From Castellaniella sp. (GTDB lineage Bacteria; Pseudomonadota; Gammaproteobacteria; Burkholderiales; Burkholderiaceae_B): 64,000 nucleotides of DNA. The stretch is from assembly GCF_004321985.1 (NCBI RefSeq), contig NZ_SCQN01000011.1, forward strand, positions 62,001-126,000, read 5' to 3'. Position numbers and translations under genes: made by a program. Of this stretch, positions 38,434 to 48,116 are shown piece after piece. The number at the start of each line of letters is the position of its first letter. Position 1 is the first letter of the stretch. The notes under the pieces were generated by a model. The model made no database searches and was not told where the DNA came from. It saw only the letters and a list, made by a program, of their open reading frames with translations.

Positions 38434-39852
38434 ATGATGGCCACCACTTCGTTTCGGACGCGGGTCGCACTGGCCGGAGATTTTTTACGCGACCATCAGC
38501 GGGCGATCCGGCACATGCAGTGGGTTATCGTCGCGGTGTATGGCGCGCTCCTTGTGATTCCGGTGACCATGCCGTTGCCCGACCGTACGGCGTCGGTATT
38601 CAACAACCTGACCATCGCGGCGCAGTTCGCCTTCTGGGGAATCTGGTGGCCGTTCGTGCTGATATCGATTCCGCTGTTCGGCCGCGCGTGGTGCGGGCTG
38701 TTCTGCCCCGAGGGCGCGTTGACCGAGTGGGCCAGCCGCCACGGACGAGGCGGTGCCATTCCACGCTGGATGCGTTGGGGCGGCTGGCCGTTCGTAGCCT
38801 TCAGCCTGACCACGGTTTACGGGCAGTTGGTCAGCGTCTATCAGTATCCATGGGCCGTGGCTGCGGTGCTGGGCGGCTCGACGGTGGCGGCCATGATCAT
38901 CGGATGGCTGTATGGCAAGAACAAACGCGTCTGGTGCAAGTATCTGTGTCCAGTCAACGGGGTTTTCAATCTGCTCGCCAAATTGTCTCCCTGGTATTAC
39001 CGCGTCGATGCCCAGGCTTGGCGCGCGCCCGTACGGCGCACGGAATCCATCAACTGTGCGCCGCTGCTGCCGCTTCGCAACATGCAGGGAGCTGCCGAAT
39101 GCCACATGTGCGGGCGGTGCAGTGACTATCGCGGTGCGATTGCGCTCACGCCCCGTTCGCCCGAAGTCGAGATCGTTCATATTTCAGGCGGTAATGGCTG
39201 GCAGACGGCGCTCGTTGTCTTTGGCCTGATGGGGCTTGCCGTGGGTGCGTTCCTGTGGAGCGCCAGCCCTTGGTATGTGACCGTCAAGCAGGCCATCGCC
39301 ACCTGGCTCGTCAACCGTGACGTCTACTGGCCACTGGCCGATAACGCCCCCTGGTTCATCCTGACGCATTATCCTCAGGTCAACGACAGCTTCAGCTGGC
39401 TGGACGGAGCGGTGATCCTGATGTTCATCGCGGCGGCTGCGGCCATTGTCGGTGGTGCGATCTTCGCCGGACTGTGGCTGGCGGACAGGGTATTGCCGGC
39501 TTTGGTGAGGCCGGGGGTGCGCGATGCGGACGGCAGCCTGCTGCGCAGCTCGCTGGAGGGGGTCCACAAGCTTGCCCAGGGACTGATTCCGGCCGCTGGT
39601 ACTGGAGTGTTTCTGGGGCTGTCGGCCACCACCCTGACCCTGCTGCAGCACGAAGGCGTTCCGACGGGCTGGGCCAACCCGGTACGGTTCACGTTGCTGA
39701 CGCTTGCGCTGGCCTGGAGCCTGCGGTTCCAGTGGCGGCTGGCGGGACTGCGCACCCCCAGCGCGTGGCGCCGTTCGATGGCGGTGGCATTCGTCGCTGT
39801 CGGGATGGTGCCCTTCGTCTGGTCCTGGGTGCTGTTTTTCGTCAGGTGGTAG
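38434..39852 (+). CDS. ftrD: Membrane polyferredoxin (FtrD-like)
   Basis: Cys motifs RAWCGLFCPEGALTEW, CKYLCPVNGVFNLL, CHMCGRCSDYRG with TM helices; last gene of the P19-cupredoxin-FTR1 set. Confidence 0.88.
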   Translation: MMATTSFRTRVALAGDFLRDHQRAIRHMQWVIVAVYGALLVIPVTMPLPDRTASVFNNLTIAAQFAFWGIWWPFVLISIPLFGRAWCGLFCPEGALTEWASRHGRGGAIPRWMRWGGWPFVAFSLTTVYGQLVSVYQYPWAVAAVLGGSTVAAMIIGWLYGKNKRVWCKYLCPVNGVFNLLAKLSPWYYRVDAQAWRAPVRRTESINCAPLLPLRNMQGAAECHMCGRCSDYRGAIALTPRSPEVEIVHISGGNGWQTALVVFGLMGLAVGAFLWSASPWYVTVKQAIATWLVNRDVYWPLADNAPWFILTHYPQVNDSFSWLDGAVILMFIAAAAAIVGGAIFAGLWLADRVLPALVRPGVRDADGSLLRSSLEGVHKLAQGLIPAAGTGVFLGLSATTLTLLQHEGVPTGWANPVRFTLLTLALAWSLRFQWRLAGLRTPSAWRRSMAVAFVAVGMVPFVWSWVLFFVRW

Positions 39853-41230
39853 TGTCGAAATCCACCTGGACGCGGAGCCCGGTTCCGTTGCGGGCGCCAT
39901 GCAGGCTGACCCGTCCGCCACAGGCCAGCGCAGCCTCGCGCACGATGGCCAGCCCCAGTCCGGTGCCTCCCGGGACTTGAGTATTGCCGCGGTTGAAGCG
40001 CTCGAATACGCGGCTGCGCAGCTCGGGTGGAATTCCGGGGCCCGTATCTTCGACTTCCAGCGTGACGCCTTGCGCATCCTGCCGTGTCAGTGAAACGGTC
40101 GCGGTGCCGCCCGGCGGCGTGTAGCGGATCGCATTGTCCAGCAGATTGAACAGCACGGCCCGTAGGGCCGGCCGGTGCGCGAGCAGCGTCAATCCTGTAT
40201 CCGATGCGCCCATGCCCAGTTCGATATTGTGTCCGGCCGCCAGGGGCGCCAGCGATTCCATGACCTCGTGCACCAAGGGGTCCAGGGCGACTGGCGTGCG
40301 TGCGTTGGGGTTGGCCTTCATGTTCTCGGCCTGCGACAGGCTGAGCAGCTGGTTCACCAGTTGCGTGATGTGTTGTCGGCTCTGCCCCAGTGCAGCCATG
40401 GCGCGTTGCAATTCAGGGGTATCGGCCAGGCCAGAGGCGTAATGCAGCTGGGTGCTCAGCAGCGCCATGGGGGTGCGCAACTGGTGCGCGGCGTCCTCGA
40501 TGAAGCGGCGCCGGGAGTCGATCTGGCGCTGCAGTCGCGCCGCATACTGATTGATGGTATCCACTACCGGACGCAGTTCCTGGGGCAGGTCGTTTAGTTG
40601 AATGGGCTGCAAATCGGAGTGCTCTCTGCTCCAGATGGCGTTGCGCAACGCGGCCAGCGGCCGCAGTTCGTGGCGCAGCCCCAGCAGCATCAGGATCATG
40701 ACCAGGATCAGAATGCCGCCCTCGCGCAGCGCGTTCGGCCACCAGTGAGACCGGGCGTCGGCCGCGAGCTCCAACCCCGTCTGGCCGACCAGGATTTCCA
40801 CCTGGGAGGACTGTCCCGAGTCGAACAGGCTGCGGGTCGTGCTGAAGAGGCGGATCTTCTGGCCATGGTATGTGGCGTTCTGGCCGGTCTGGCGCACTGT
40901 GGGGGCCGGTGAGGTGACCCGGCTCGTGGCCAGGTCGGGCCAGCCAGCGAGCAGGCGGCCATCCTCTGTCTGGATCGAGAAATAGGCCTGGTCGTGGTAG
41001 GGCGACGCCAGCAGTTCCAGCGCCACCGGCGGCATGGAGACTTCGAGCTGGTGGTTGTCGTCCCACTGGATGTGGGTCGCGATGACCTCGGCCGACATCC
41101 AGAGCCGGTGGTCCTGGCGCACCTGGGCATTTTGCAGGCTGTTCAGGTAGGTGAACCACATACTGGAGGACAGTGCGATCGCCAGGGGCAGCAGCACCCA
41201 CAGCGACAGCCGGGCGCGCAGGCTGTTCAT
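39842..41230 (-). CDS. Sensor histidine kinase (TctE/QseC-like)
   Basis: Two N-terminal TMs; RRFIEDAAHQLRTPMALLSTQLHYA; LFNLLDNAIRYTPPGGT; GTGLGLAIVREAA. Confidence 0.9.
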   Translation of the reverse strand: MNSLRARLSLWVLLPLAIALSSSMWFTYLNSLQNAQVRQDHRLWMSAEVIATHIQWDDNHQLEVSMPPVALELLASPYHDQAYFSIQTEDGRLLAGWPDLATSRVTSPAPTVRQTGQNATYHGQKIRLFSTTRSLFDSGQSSQVEILVGQTGLELAADARSHWWPNALREGGILILVMILMLLGLRHELRPLAALRNAIWSREHSDLQPIQLNDLPQELRPVVDTINQYAARLQRQIDSRRRFIEDAAHQLRTPMALLSTQLHYASGLADTPELQRAMAALGQSRQHITQLVNQLLSLSQAENMKANPNARTPVALDPLVHEVMESLAPLAAGHNIELGMGASDTGLTLLAHRPALRAVLFNLLDNAIRYTPPGGTATVSLTRQDAQGVTLEVEDTGPGIPPELRSRVFERFNRGNTQVPGGTGLGLAIVREAALACGGRVSLHGARNGTGLRVQVDFDTTT

Positions 41231-41901
41231 GTCTGCTCGCGCCGGGTCAGCAGATAGCCCAGGCCGCGCAATGTGACGATGGCCGTCTGTGACGCGCTCA
41301 GCTTGCGGCGCAGCCGATGTACGTAGATTTCGAGCGCATCGTCGCTGGCCTCGGCGTCGTGGCCGAAGACGCTTTGCATCAGGCTGGCCTTGCTCAGGGT
41401 ATGTCCCTGGTTCATCAGCAGGGCCTCGAGCAGGCTGTGCTCGCGCGGCGGCAGTGGCAGCGGCTCCCCCACCAGGACGAACTGCCGCGTATTGGTGTCG
41501 TAGGTCAGATCCGCACAGGTGATGGCCGGAGTCGCGCTGCCGCTGCGACGCCGGATCAGCGCCTTGATGCGGGCGACGAGTTCGCGGATCTCGAAAGGCT
41601 TGACCATGTAGTCGTCGGCGCCGGTTTCCAGGCACTCAACCTTCATGTCCAGCGAGTCGCTGGCGGTGGTCACCATTACCGGTGTCTGGTCCTGGCGCCG
41701 GCGCAGACGGCGCAGGACGCTCTGTCCGCTGGCGTGCGGCAGCTTCAGATCCAGCAGCACGGCGTCGTACTGTCCGCTGGACAACAGCGTGTTGGCGGCT
41801 TCGGCGTCGTGAACGCGGTCCAGGGCGAAGCCTTCCTTTTGCAGGATGGTGCCCAGCCACGCGGACAGCTCCACGTTGTCTTCCACAAGCAGCAGTCTCA
41901 T
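41227..41901 (-). CDS. OmpR-family response regulator (TctD-like)
   Basis: MRLLLVEDNVELSAWLGTILQKEGF...DAVLLDLKLPHASG; C-terminal wHTH (LEIYVHRLRRKLSASQTAIVTLRGLGYLL). Confidence 0.92.
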   Translation of the reverse strand: MRLLLVEDNVELSAWLGTILQKEGFALDRVHDAEAANTLLSSGQYDAVLLDLKLPHASGQSVLRRLRRRQDQTPVMVTTASDSLDMKVECLETGADDYMVKPFEIRELVARIKALIRRRSGSATPAITCADLTYDTNTRQFVLVGEPLPLPPREHSLLEALLMNQGHTLSKASLMQSVFGHDAEASDDALEIYVHRLRRKLSASQTAIVTLRGLGYLLTRREQT

Positions 41902-42051
41902 GCCCCGCACGTTAGCAAGCGGATGCCGCACTTCGCAATTGCCGTGCCGGGGGGCTAGGGTTATTCCGTAGGTTTTTGCGCATGCAGCGAAAGCCGGATG
42001 AAAGTCTGGTGGCCCTAGCATGGAGCCGTTGTGGTGAACCTGGAGACTTTG

Positions 42052-43065
42052 ATGAGCATGATTTCCCACGTTTTGAAAATGAGCGCCGTTGCTGCTGCAT
42101 TGGTCACATGTTCCTTGGGTACCGCCCAGGCCAAGGACGATTCGATCACCCTGATGGTGGGTGGGATCAGCAAGATTGTCTATCTGCCTGCCAAGCTGAC
42201 GGAGAATCTGGGCTACTTCAAGGAGGAAGGTCTGGACGTGAAGCTGCTGTCCGAGCCCGCCGGTGTGAACGCTGAAAACGAAATGCTGGCTGGCGCGGTG
42301 CAGGGCGTGGTCGGTTTCTATGATCACTCCATCGACTTGCAGTCCAAAGGCAAGAACGTGGAATCGGTGGTGCAGTTCGCCCAGGTGCCGGGCGAGGTGG
42401 AAATCGTCTCGACCAAGGCGTCCGAAACGATCAAGGGCGCCGCCGACTTCAAGGGCAAGACGCTGGGCGTTACGGGGCTGGGTTCCTCGACAGACTTTCT
42501 GACGCAGTACATGGCTTTCAAGGCCGGGTTGAAGCACGGTGACTACACCATTCTGCCCGTGGGCGGCGGCAATACCTTCATTGCTTCGATCCAGAACAAC
42601 CGGATAGACGCCGGCATGACGACCGACCCGGCGGCCACCCAACTGGTGGCCGGTGGCAAGGGTAAGGTTCTGGTCGACATGCGTCATCCCGAGCCCACCG
42701 CCAAGGTACTGGGCGGCCTGTACCCCGCGGCCAGCCTGTACATGCCGAATGCCTGGGTGGAAAGCCATCATGAAGAAGTGCAGAAACTGGTCAATGCATT
42801 CGTGAAGACCATGAAGTACATGCACACGCACAGCGCGGAGCAGATCGCGGACCAGATGCCCAAGGACTACTACGGCGGTGACAAGGCTCTGTACGTGAAG
42901 GCACTGGAAGCGTCTCTGCCGTCCTTTACGACCGATGGCCGCATGCCCAAGGGTGGGCCGGAAACGGTGCTGCAGGTTTTGTCCACCTTCAAGCCGCAGG
43001 TCAAGGCTGCACACATCGATCTGTCCAAGACCTACACCACGGCGTTCGTGGATGCAGCCAAGTAG
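42052..43065 (+). CDS. NitT/TauT-type ABC transporter substrate-binding protein
   Basis: Signal peptide; YLPAKLTENLGYFKEEGLDVKLL...; FKGKTLGVTGLGSSTDFLTQYMAFKAGLK. Confidence 0.88.
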   Translation: MSMISHVLKMSAVAAALVTCSLGTAQAKDDSITLMVGGISKIVYLPAKLTENLGYFKEEGLDVKLLSEPAGVNAENEMLAGAVQGVVGFYDHSIDLQSKGKNVESVVQFAQVPGEVEIVSTKASETIKGAADFKGKTLGVTGLGSSTDFLTQYMAFKAGLKHGDYTILPVGGGNTFIASIQNNRIDAGMTTDPAATQLVAGGKGKVLVDMRHPEPTAKVLGGLYPAASLYMPNAWVESHHEEVQKLVNAFVKTMKYMHTHSAEQIADQMPKDYYGGDKALYVKALEASLPSFTTDGRMPKGGPETVLQVLSTFKPQVKAAHIDLSKTYTTAFVDAAK

Positions 43066-43075
43066 TGGGTGGGTC

Positions 43076-43867
43076 ATGGCAGACGATTCCGCAATACCAG
43101 CCATCGAGTTGGATCATGTCAGTTGCCGCTTCATTTCGGCGGACGGCAAGGCCACGCTCGCGCTGCAGGATTTCAGCATGACGGTCGAGCGCGGCCAGTT
43201 CTGTGCCGTGGTCGGGCCCACGGGCTGCGGGAAATCCACGACCTTGAGCCTGATCACGGGGTTGCTCAAGCCTACGACCGGCCGCGTACGGGTCATGGGG
43301 CAGCCGATCGATGGGATTGACCCGCGCATCGGCTTCGTGTTCCAGAGCGATGCCATCTTCCCGTGGCGCAACGTGATCGACAACGTGTCGGCCGGGCCGC
43401 TGTTCCGGGGCCAGAAACCGGCCCACGCCCGTGAAATGGCCCAGGCCTGGCTGCAGCGGGTGGGGCTCGCCGGCTTTGAGCAGCATTACTCGCATCAGCT
43501 CTCCGGCGGCATGCGCAAACGCGTGTCGCTGGCCCAGACCTTCGTCAACAGCCCGGAAATTCTGCTCATGGACGAGCCGTTCAGCGCTCTGGACATGCAG
43601 ACCCGGACGGTGATGCAGGACGAGCTGTTGCAGCTCTGGGCCGAAAGCGGCAGTTCGGTCGTGTTTGTCACGCATGACCTGGAAGAGGCGATTGCACTGG
43701 CGGACAAGGTGATTGTCCTGACGTCTCGCCCGGCCACGATCAAGAAGGTCTATGACATCGAGCTGCCGCGTCCTCGGGTGATGCCGGCTGTGCGCTACGA
43801 GGACAAGTTCATCGCCTACGCGCGTTCGATCTGGGATGATCTGCGCGCTGAAGTGAAGATGGGTTGA
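43076..43867 (+). CDS. NitT/TauT-type ABC transporter ATP-binding protein
   Basis: GPTGCGKSTTLSLITGLLKPTTG, LSGGMRKRVSLAQTFV, LLMDEPFSALD. Confidence 0.93.
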   Translation: MADDSAIPAIELDHVSCRFISADGKATLALQDFSMTVERGQFCAVVGPTGCGKSTTLSLITGLLKPTTGRVRVMGQPIDGIDPRIGFVFQSDAIFPWRNVIDNVSAGPLFRGQKPAHAREMAQAWLQRVGLAGFEQHYSHQLSGGMRKRVSLAQTFVNSPEILLMDEPFSALDMQTRTVMQDELLQLWAESGSSVVFVTHDLEEAIALADKVIVLTSRPATIKKVYDIELPRPRVMPAVRYEDKFIAYARSIWDDLRAEVKMG

Positions 43868-43881
43868 AGGGAAGGGACGTC

Positions 43882-44766
43882 ATGGACATGTCGGTTGATA
43901 TTCACGAAGCAGACCGCCGCCTGCCCGACGATGTGCGGGAATCCCTGCAGAAGGCCGAGGCCGTTGCACAGCGCCAGATGCGCAATCGCCGACGGCTGGT
44001 GATCTTCTGGCGCTTTGCCATTCTGATCCTGATCCTCGCTGGTTGGGAACTGGCAGCGACCCTGCACTGGATCGATCCGTTCTTCTATTCCAGGCCCTCG
44101 CTGATTGCCCGGCAGATTTATGACTGGTGGGTGGATGGCACTTCACAAGGCCCGCTGTGGCTGCAGCTTGCCGTCACGCTCGAAGAGACGCTTATCGGGT
44201 TTTTCATTGGAGGGATTGGCGGCATCATCTGTGGGATTTTGCTGGGCCGCAACCAGTTTCTGGCCGACATCTTCAGTATCTACATCAAGGTCGCCAATTC
44301 CATTCCGCGGGTCGTGCTGGGATCGGTATTTGTGATTGCGCTGGGCCTGGGGATCGCGTCCAAGGTCGCGTTGGCTGTGGTCATGGTGTTTTTCGTCGTG
44401 TTTGGCAATGCCTTCCAGGGGGTGCGTGAGGCTGATCGCTACATGATCGCCAATGCTCAGATCCTGGGTGCCTCCAAGCGCCAGGTGACGACTCAAGTGG
44501 TCATCCCATCCGCCCTGAGCTGGATACTGGCCAGCCTGCACGTCAGCTTCGGCTTTGCTCTGGTCGGCGCGGTGGTGGGCGAATTCTTGGGCGCGCGGGT
44601 GGGTATCGGCCTGTTGATCGCCACGGCGCAGGGGGCGTTCAACGCCAGTGGCGTCTTCGCCGCCATGATCGTGCTGGGCGTCATGGCCTTTATCGCCGAT
44701 TACATCCTGACCATGATTGAGGGTTGGTTGCTGAAATGGCGTCCAGCTCAGTTCGAGAACGCGTGA
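43882..44766 (+). CDS. NitT/TauT-type ABC transporter permease
   Basis: Multi-TM; EAA-like region QGVREADRYMIANAQILGASKRQVTTQVVIPSALSWIL. Confidence 0.92.
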   Translation: MDMSVDIHEADRRLPDDVRESLQKAEAVAQRQMRNRRRLVIFWRFAILILILAGWELAATLHWIDPFFYSRPSLIARQIYDWWVDGTSQGPLWLQLAVTLEETLIGFFIGGIGGIICGILLGRNQFLADIFSIYIKVANSIPRVVLGSVFVIALGLGIASKVALAVVMVFFVVFGNAFQGVREADRYMIANAQILGASKRQVTTQVVIPSALSWILASLHVSFGFALVGAVVGEFLGARVGIGLLIATAQGAFNASGVFAAMIVLGVMAFIADYILTMIEGWLLKWRPAQFENA

Positions 44767-45012
44767 CGGTGGGGCGGCTCGCGTACGGCCACAGTGCGGA
44801 TGAGCTTGTGCACGCTCCCCGCGTCAACCTGCCGGTGGCTGCGGCAGCGATTGCTGCATTGCGGTAGTGGTTTTTATCATGTGATACAGCCTCTGGGTTC
44901 AATATGGCTTTACCCGCAGTGGGCAATTGAATAAGCTGCCATTGTGGGTTCTGCCAAGCGATGCACCGGCATGGTTCCGGCATTGGTAGTGGCGCCTGAC
45001 GTTGGAGTTCAT

Positions 45013-45585
45013 ATGAAAAAAGCTGCGCTCGAACAAAGCCCCGTGTCGTACTACGCCGACTTCGTCCTCTATCCGGCTGCGTTGCTGGGCGGTCTGGCGG
45101 TGCTGCTGGTACGCGCACCCGCACTGACCTGGGAGATGCCGCTGGCCGCGGTGATCGGGTTCTTTGCCTGGAGCCTGGTCGAATACGTCCTGCACCGTTT
45201 CGTGCTGCATGGCCCACAGCCATTCAAGCGCTGGCACCTGGAACACCACGATCGCCCGACGGCGCTGATCGGCGCTCCCACGCTGGGCAGCATGGCCTTG
45301 TTCGTGGTGATCGCCTATCTGCCGCTGTACTGGGTACTGGGGCCTTGGCTCGCGCTGGCCGCCACGCTGGGACTGGCTGTAGGCTATTTTTCCTATCTGG
45401 TCGTGCACCATGGCGTGCACCATTGGAAGGCCCGCCCGGGCTCCTGGTTTGCCGCGCGCAAGCGCGAGCATGCCATCCACCACATGCCGGGCATCGAAGG
45501 CTGGTACGGGGTTACGACGCCCTTCTGGGACAAGGTGTTTTCCACGCAGCGGCGCGGGCGGTCGGGGCGGCCAGAGAATGGGTAA
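45013..45585 (+). CDS. Sterol desaturase/fatty acid hydroxylase-family membrane protein
   Basis: His clusters HRFVLHG, HLEHHDRP, HHGVHH, HAIHH between TM helices. Confidence 0.87.
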   Translation: MKKAALEQSPVSYYADFVLYPAALLGGLAVLLVRAPALTWEMPLAAVIGFFAWSLVEYVLHRFVLHGPQPFKRWHLEHHDRPTALIGAPTLGSMALFVVIAYLPLYWVLGPWLALAATLGLAVGYFSYLVVHHGVHHWKARPGSWFAARKREHAIHHMPGIEGWYGVTTPFWDKVFSTQRRGRSGRPENG

Positions 45586-45741
45586 GGGACCTGGCTGCTG
45601 CGCCGCACAAACCCCCCGTATTCACCTCCTTGTCAGCTTCTTTACATTACGCTAACGATTGGTGGCGCGATGCATACCAGTGTTACGCCCATGAATTGTT
45701 CCGCACCTACAGGTCATTCGATTCACCCAAGGAGGTTCACC

Positions 45742-46560
45742 ATGAAAGGGAAATCTTTCGTTGCGTTTGCGTTGCCGCTAGCCATGAGCTTGGCGTTTGC
45801 CGCTTACGCGCCCGTATCGGCAGCGGCGGGTACCCCGAAGACAGCTATTGTCGTCGGCGCTGACACCACGTTCCCGCCATTCGAGACGGAAAAGGACGGC
45901 AAGGTCACCGGCTTTGACATCGACCTGATTCGCGAAATCGCGAAGGCCGAAGGCCTGACCACCAGTATCAAGACCTTGCCCTTCAACGGGCTGATTCCCA
46001 GCCTGCAGGCCGGGTCGATCGATGCGGCTGTGGCGGGTATCACCATCAAGACCAGCCGCATGCAGAATGTCGATTTCAGCGATGCCTATTACAAGTCCGG
46101 TCTGTCGGTGCTGGTGAAGGCGGACTCGAAGATCAAGAGCTTTGCTGACCTGAAGGGTCATGTGGTCGCTACCAAGAAGGCCACTTCGTCGGTGGACTAC
46201 ATGACCGGCCACGGGGTCGACTTGGGACACATCAAGCAGTTCCAGAACATCGATAGCGCCTATCAGGCGCTGATGACAGGCGGGGCTGACGCAGTGGTGT
46301 TCGACAATCCCGTGAACGTGAATTTCAAGACCAGCCACTCGAAGGATGTGAAGGTGGTCGGTGATCTGCTGACCGGTGAATACTACGGGATAGCCATCAC
46401 CAAGAAAGAACCCTGGCTGGTCGGGAAGGTCAATGCGGGCCTGGCCAAGATCAAGAAAAACGGCGAATACAAGAAGCTGTTCGTAAAATACTTTGGTGGC
46501 GACGTAAGCGGCGCTGTCGAAGGTGTTGTCAGTCCGGCTTCGGTGGCGGTCAAGGACTGA
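45742..46560 (+). CDS. Polar amino-acid ABC transporter substrate-binding protein (SBP_bac_3)
   Basis: Good RBS (AAGGAGG); signal peptide; VVGADTTFPPFETEKDGKVTGFDIDLIREIAKAEG. Confidence 0.92.
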   Translation: MKGKSFVAFALPLAMSLAFAAYAPVSAAAGTPKTAIVVGADTTFPPFETEKDGKVTGFDIDLIREIAKAEGLTTSIKTLPFNGLIPSLQAGSIDAAVAGITIKTSRMQNVDFSDAYYKSGLSVLVKADSKIKSFADLKGHVVATKKATSSVDYMTGHGVDLGHIKQFQNIDSAYQALMTGGADAVVFDNPVNVNFKTSHSKDVKVVGDLLTGEYYGIAITKKEPWLVGKVNAGLAKIKKNGEYKKLFVKYFGGDVSGAVEGVVSPASVAVKD

Positions 46561-46595
46561 ATGACCGAAATACCTCCATAGGTATAGCCCGATGC

Positions 46596-46640
46596 ACAGG
46601 GCCGCGCGCTGCGTCTTGCGTAGCGTGCGGCCTGTCTTTT
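46596..46640 (+). terminator. Intrinsic-terminator-like hairpin between the amino-acid SBP and permease genes
   Basis: ACAGGgCCGCGCGCTGCG-TCTTG-CGTAGCGTGCGGCCTGT followed by CTTTT. Confidence 0.65.
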
Positions 46641-46692
46641 GCGGCTCATGCACTGGCGGGCTCGCGGGCGCGCCATACACCAGGATCTTTAC

Positions 46693-47361
46693 ATGAATGT
46701 CATTTGGGAAAACCTGCCCTACATACTGGACGGCCTGAGGCTGACCGTCCAGTATTCGATCGTGGCGATCCTGCTCATGCTGGTGATCGGGCTGATCGCT
46801 GCGCTCATGCGGCTGTCGAAGGTCCGCATCATGAGGGGTATCGCTACTGCCTATGTGGAGATCTTCCGGTCCACGCCGCTGCTGGTCCAGTTGTTCTTCA
46901 TCGTGTTGGGGCTGCCAGCCCTCCTGCCCGTCAACGAATGGTTCGGGCAGCTTTTCTATCCCATCATGGCGGCGGCGCTGACGCTCAGCCTGAACGAGGG
47001 CGCCTATGTCACGGAGATCATCCGGGCCGGCATCCTGGGCGTGGATCGTGGCCAGAAGGAAGCGGCGGCCAGCATTGCCATGACCGGCTTCCAGACGATG
47101 CGCTACATCGTGTTGCCGCAGGCGTTCAAGCGCATGATTCCACCGCTGGTGAACCAGGCGGCCCAGACGATCAAGGACACGTCGCTGCTCGCGCCAGTGG
47201 GGATCATCGAACTTGTCTATCAGGGCGAAGTCGTGATTGCGCAGACCTTCGCCTCGTTCAAGATCTGGGGCCTCATCGCGGTCCTGTACTTCATCATCAT
47301 CTTTGCCGTGTCGAAATTTGCGTCCTATCTCGAACGGAGGTTCCAAGTTGATAAGCGTTAA
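46693..47361 (+). CDS. Polar amino-acid ABC transporter permease
   Basis: His/Glu/Gln/Arg/opine family: [62 protein letters not shown]. Confidence 0.93.
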   Translation: MNVIWENLPYILDGLRLTVQYSIVAILLMLVIGLIAALMRLSKVRIMRGIATAYVEIFRSTPLLVQLFFIVLGLPALLPVNEWFGQLFYPIMAAALTLSLNEGAYVTEIIRAGILGVDRGQKEAAASIAMTGFQTMRYIVLPQAFKRMIPPLVNQAAQTIKDTSLLAPVGIIELVYQGEVVIAQTFASFKIWGLIAVLYFIIIFAVSKFASYLERRFQVDKR

Positions 47362-48070
47362 GAACCTGCATAAATCCTACGGCCAGAACGAGATCCTCAA
47401 GGGTATCGACAACCACATCGAGGAGCGTGAAGTCGTCGTGGTGATCGGTCCGTCCGGCAGCGGCAAGAGCACTTTCCTGCGCTGCCTGAATGGCTTGGAG
47501 ACCGTCACCAGCGGTGAGATTGTCATCGATGGCACTTGCCTGACCGATCCGGCTACGGATATCTACAAATTGCGTGAGCACATCGGCATGGTGTTCCAGC
47601 AGTTCAATCTCTTCAAGCACCTGACGATCCTGGAGAACATCACCATCGGGCCGCGCAAGGTCAAGAAGGAATCCCTGGAACAGGCCAACCGAACCGCGCG
47701 TGAGCTGCTGGCCAAGGTCGGCCTGCCGGACAAGGAAGCCAGTTACCCCGACGAGCTCTCGGGGGGCCAGCAGCAGCGGGTAGCGATTGCCCGTGCCCTG
47801 GCCATGAAGCCCAACATCATGCTGTTTGATGAGCCGACTTCGGCGCTGGACCCCGAGATGGTGGGTGAAGTCTTGCAGGTGATGAAGACCCTGGCGAACG
47901 AGGGCATGACCATGGTGGTGGTGACTCATGAAATGGGGTTTGCGCGGGAAGTCGGGCACCGGGTGCTGTTCATGGACGGCGGCTATATCGTCGAAGAGGG
48001 CAAACCCCAGGATCTGTTCAGCAGTCCGCAGATGGACCGCACCAAGGACTTTCTGAGCAAAGTGCTGTGA
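47348..48070 (+). CDS. Polar amino-acid ABC transporter ATP-binding protein (GlnQ-like), TTG start
   Basis: [69 protein letters not shown]; overlaps the permease 3' end. Confidence 0.92.
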   Translation: MISVKNLHKSYGQNEILKGIDNHIEEREVVVVIGPSGSGKSTFLRCLNGLETVTSGEIVIDGTCLTDPATDIYKLREHIGMVFQQFNLFKHLTILENITIGPRKVKKESLEQANRTARELLAKVGLPDKEASYPDELSGGQQQRVAIARALAMKPNIMLFDEPTSALDPEMVGEVLQVMKTLANEGMTMVVVTHEMGFAREVGHRVLFMDGGYIVEEGKPQDLFSSPQMDRTKDFLSKVL

Positions 48071-48116
48071 CGAACCGCCGATAGTAAGATACGCCTTATT
48101 ATCGAAGGGCGATTTC

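Noticed and set aside
41227-43104. 625-aa minus-strand ORF extending the response regulator upstream
   Set aside because: Only the part from MRLLLVEDN (41901) is a response regulator; the extension is antisense to the ABC transporter SBP gene
45778-47346. 522-aa minus-strand ORF opposite the amino-acid SBP and permease
   Set aside because: Low-complexity His/Arg/Gln-rich antisense translation with no family resemblance
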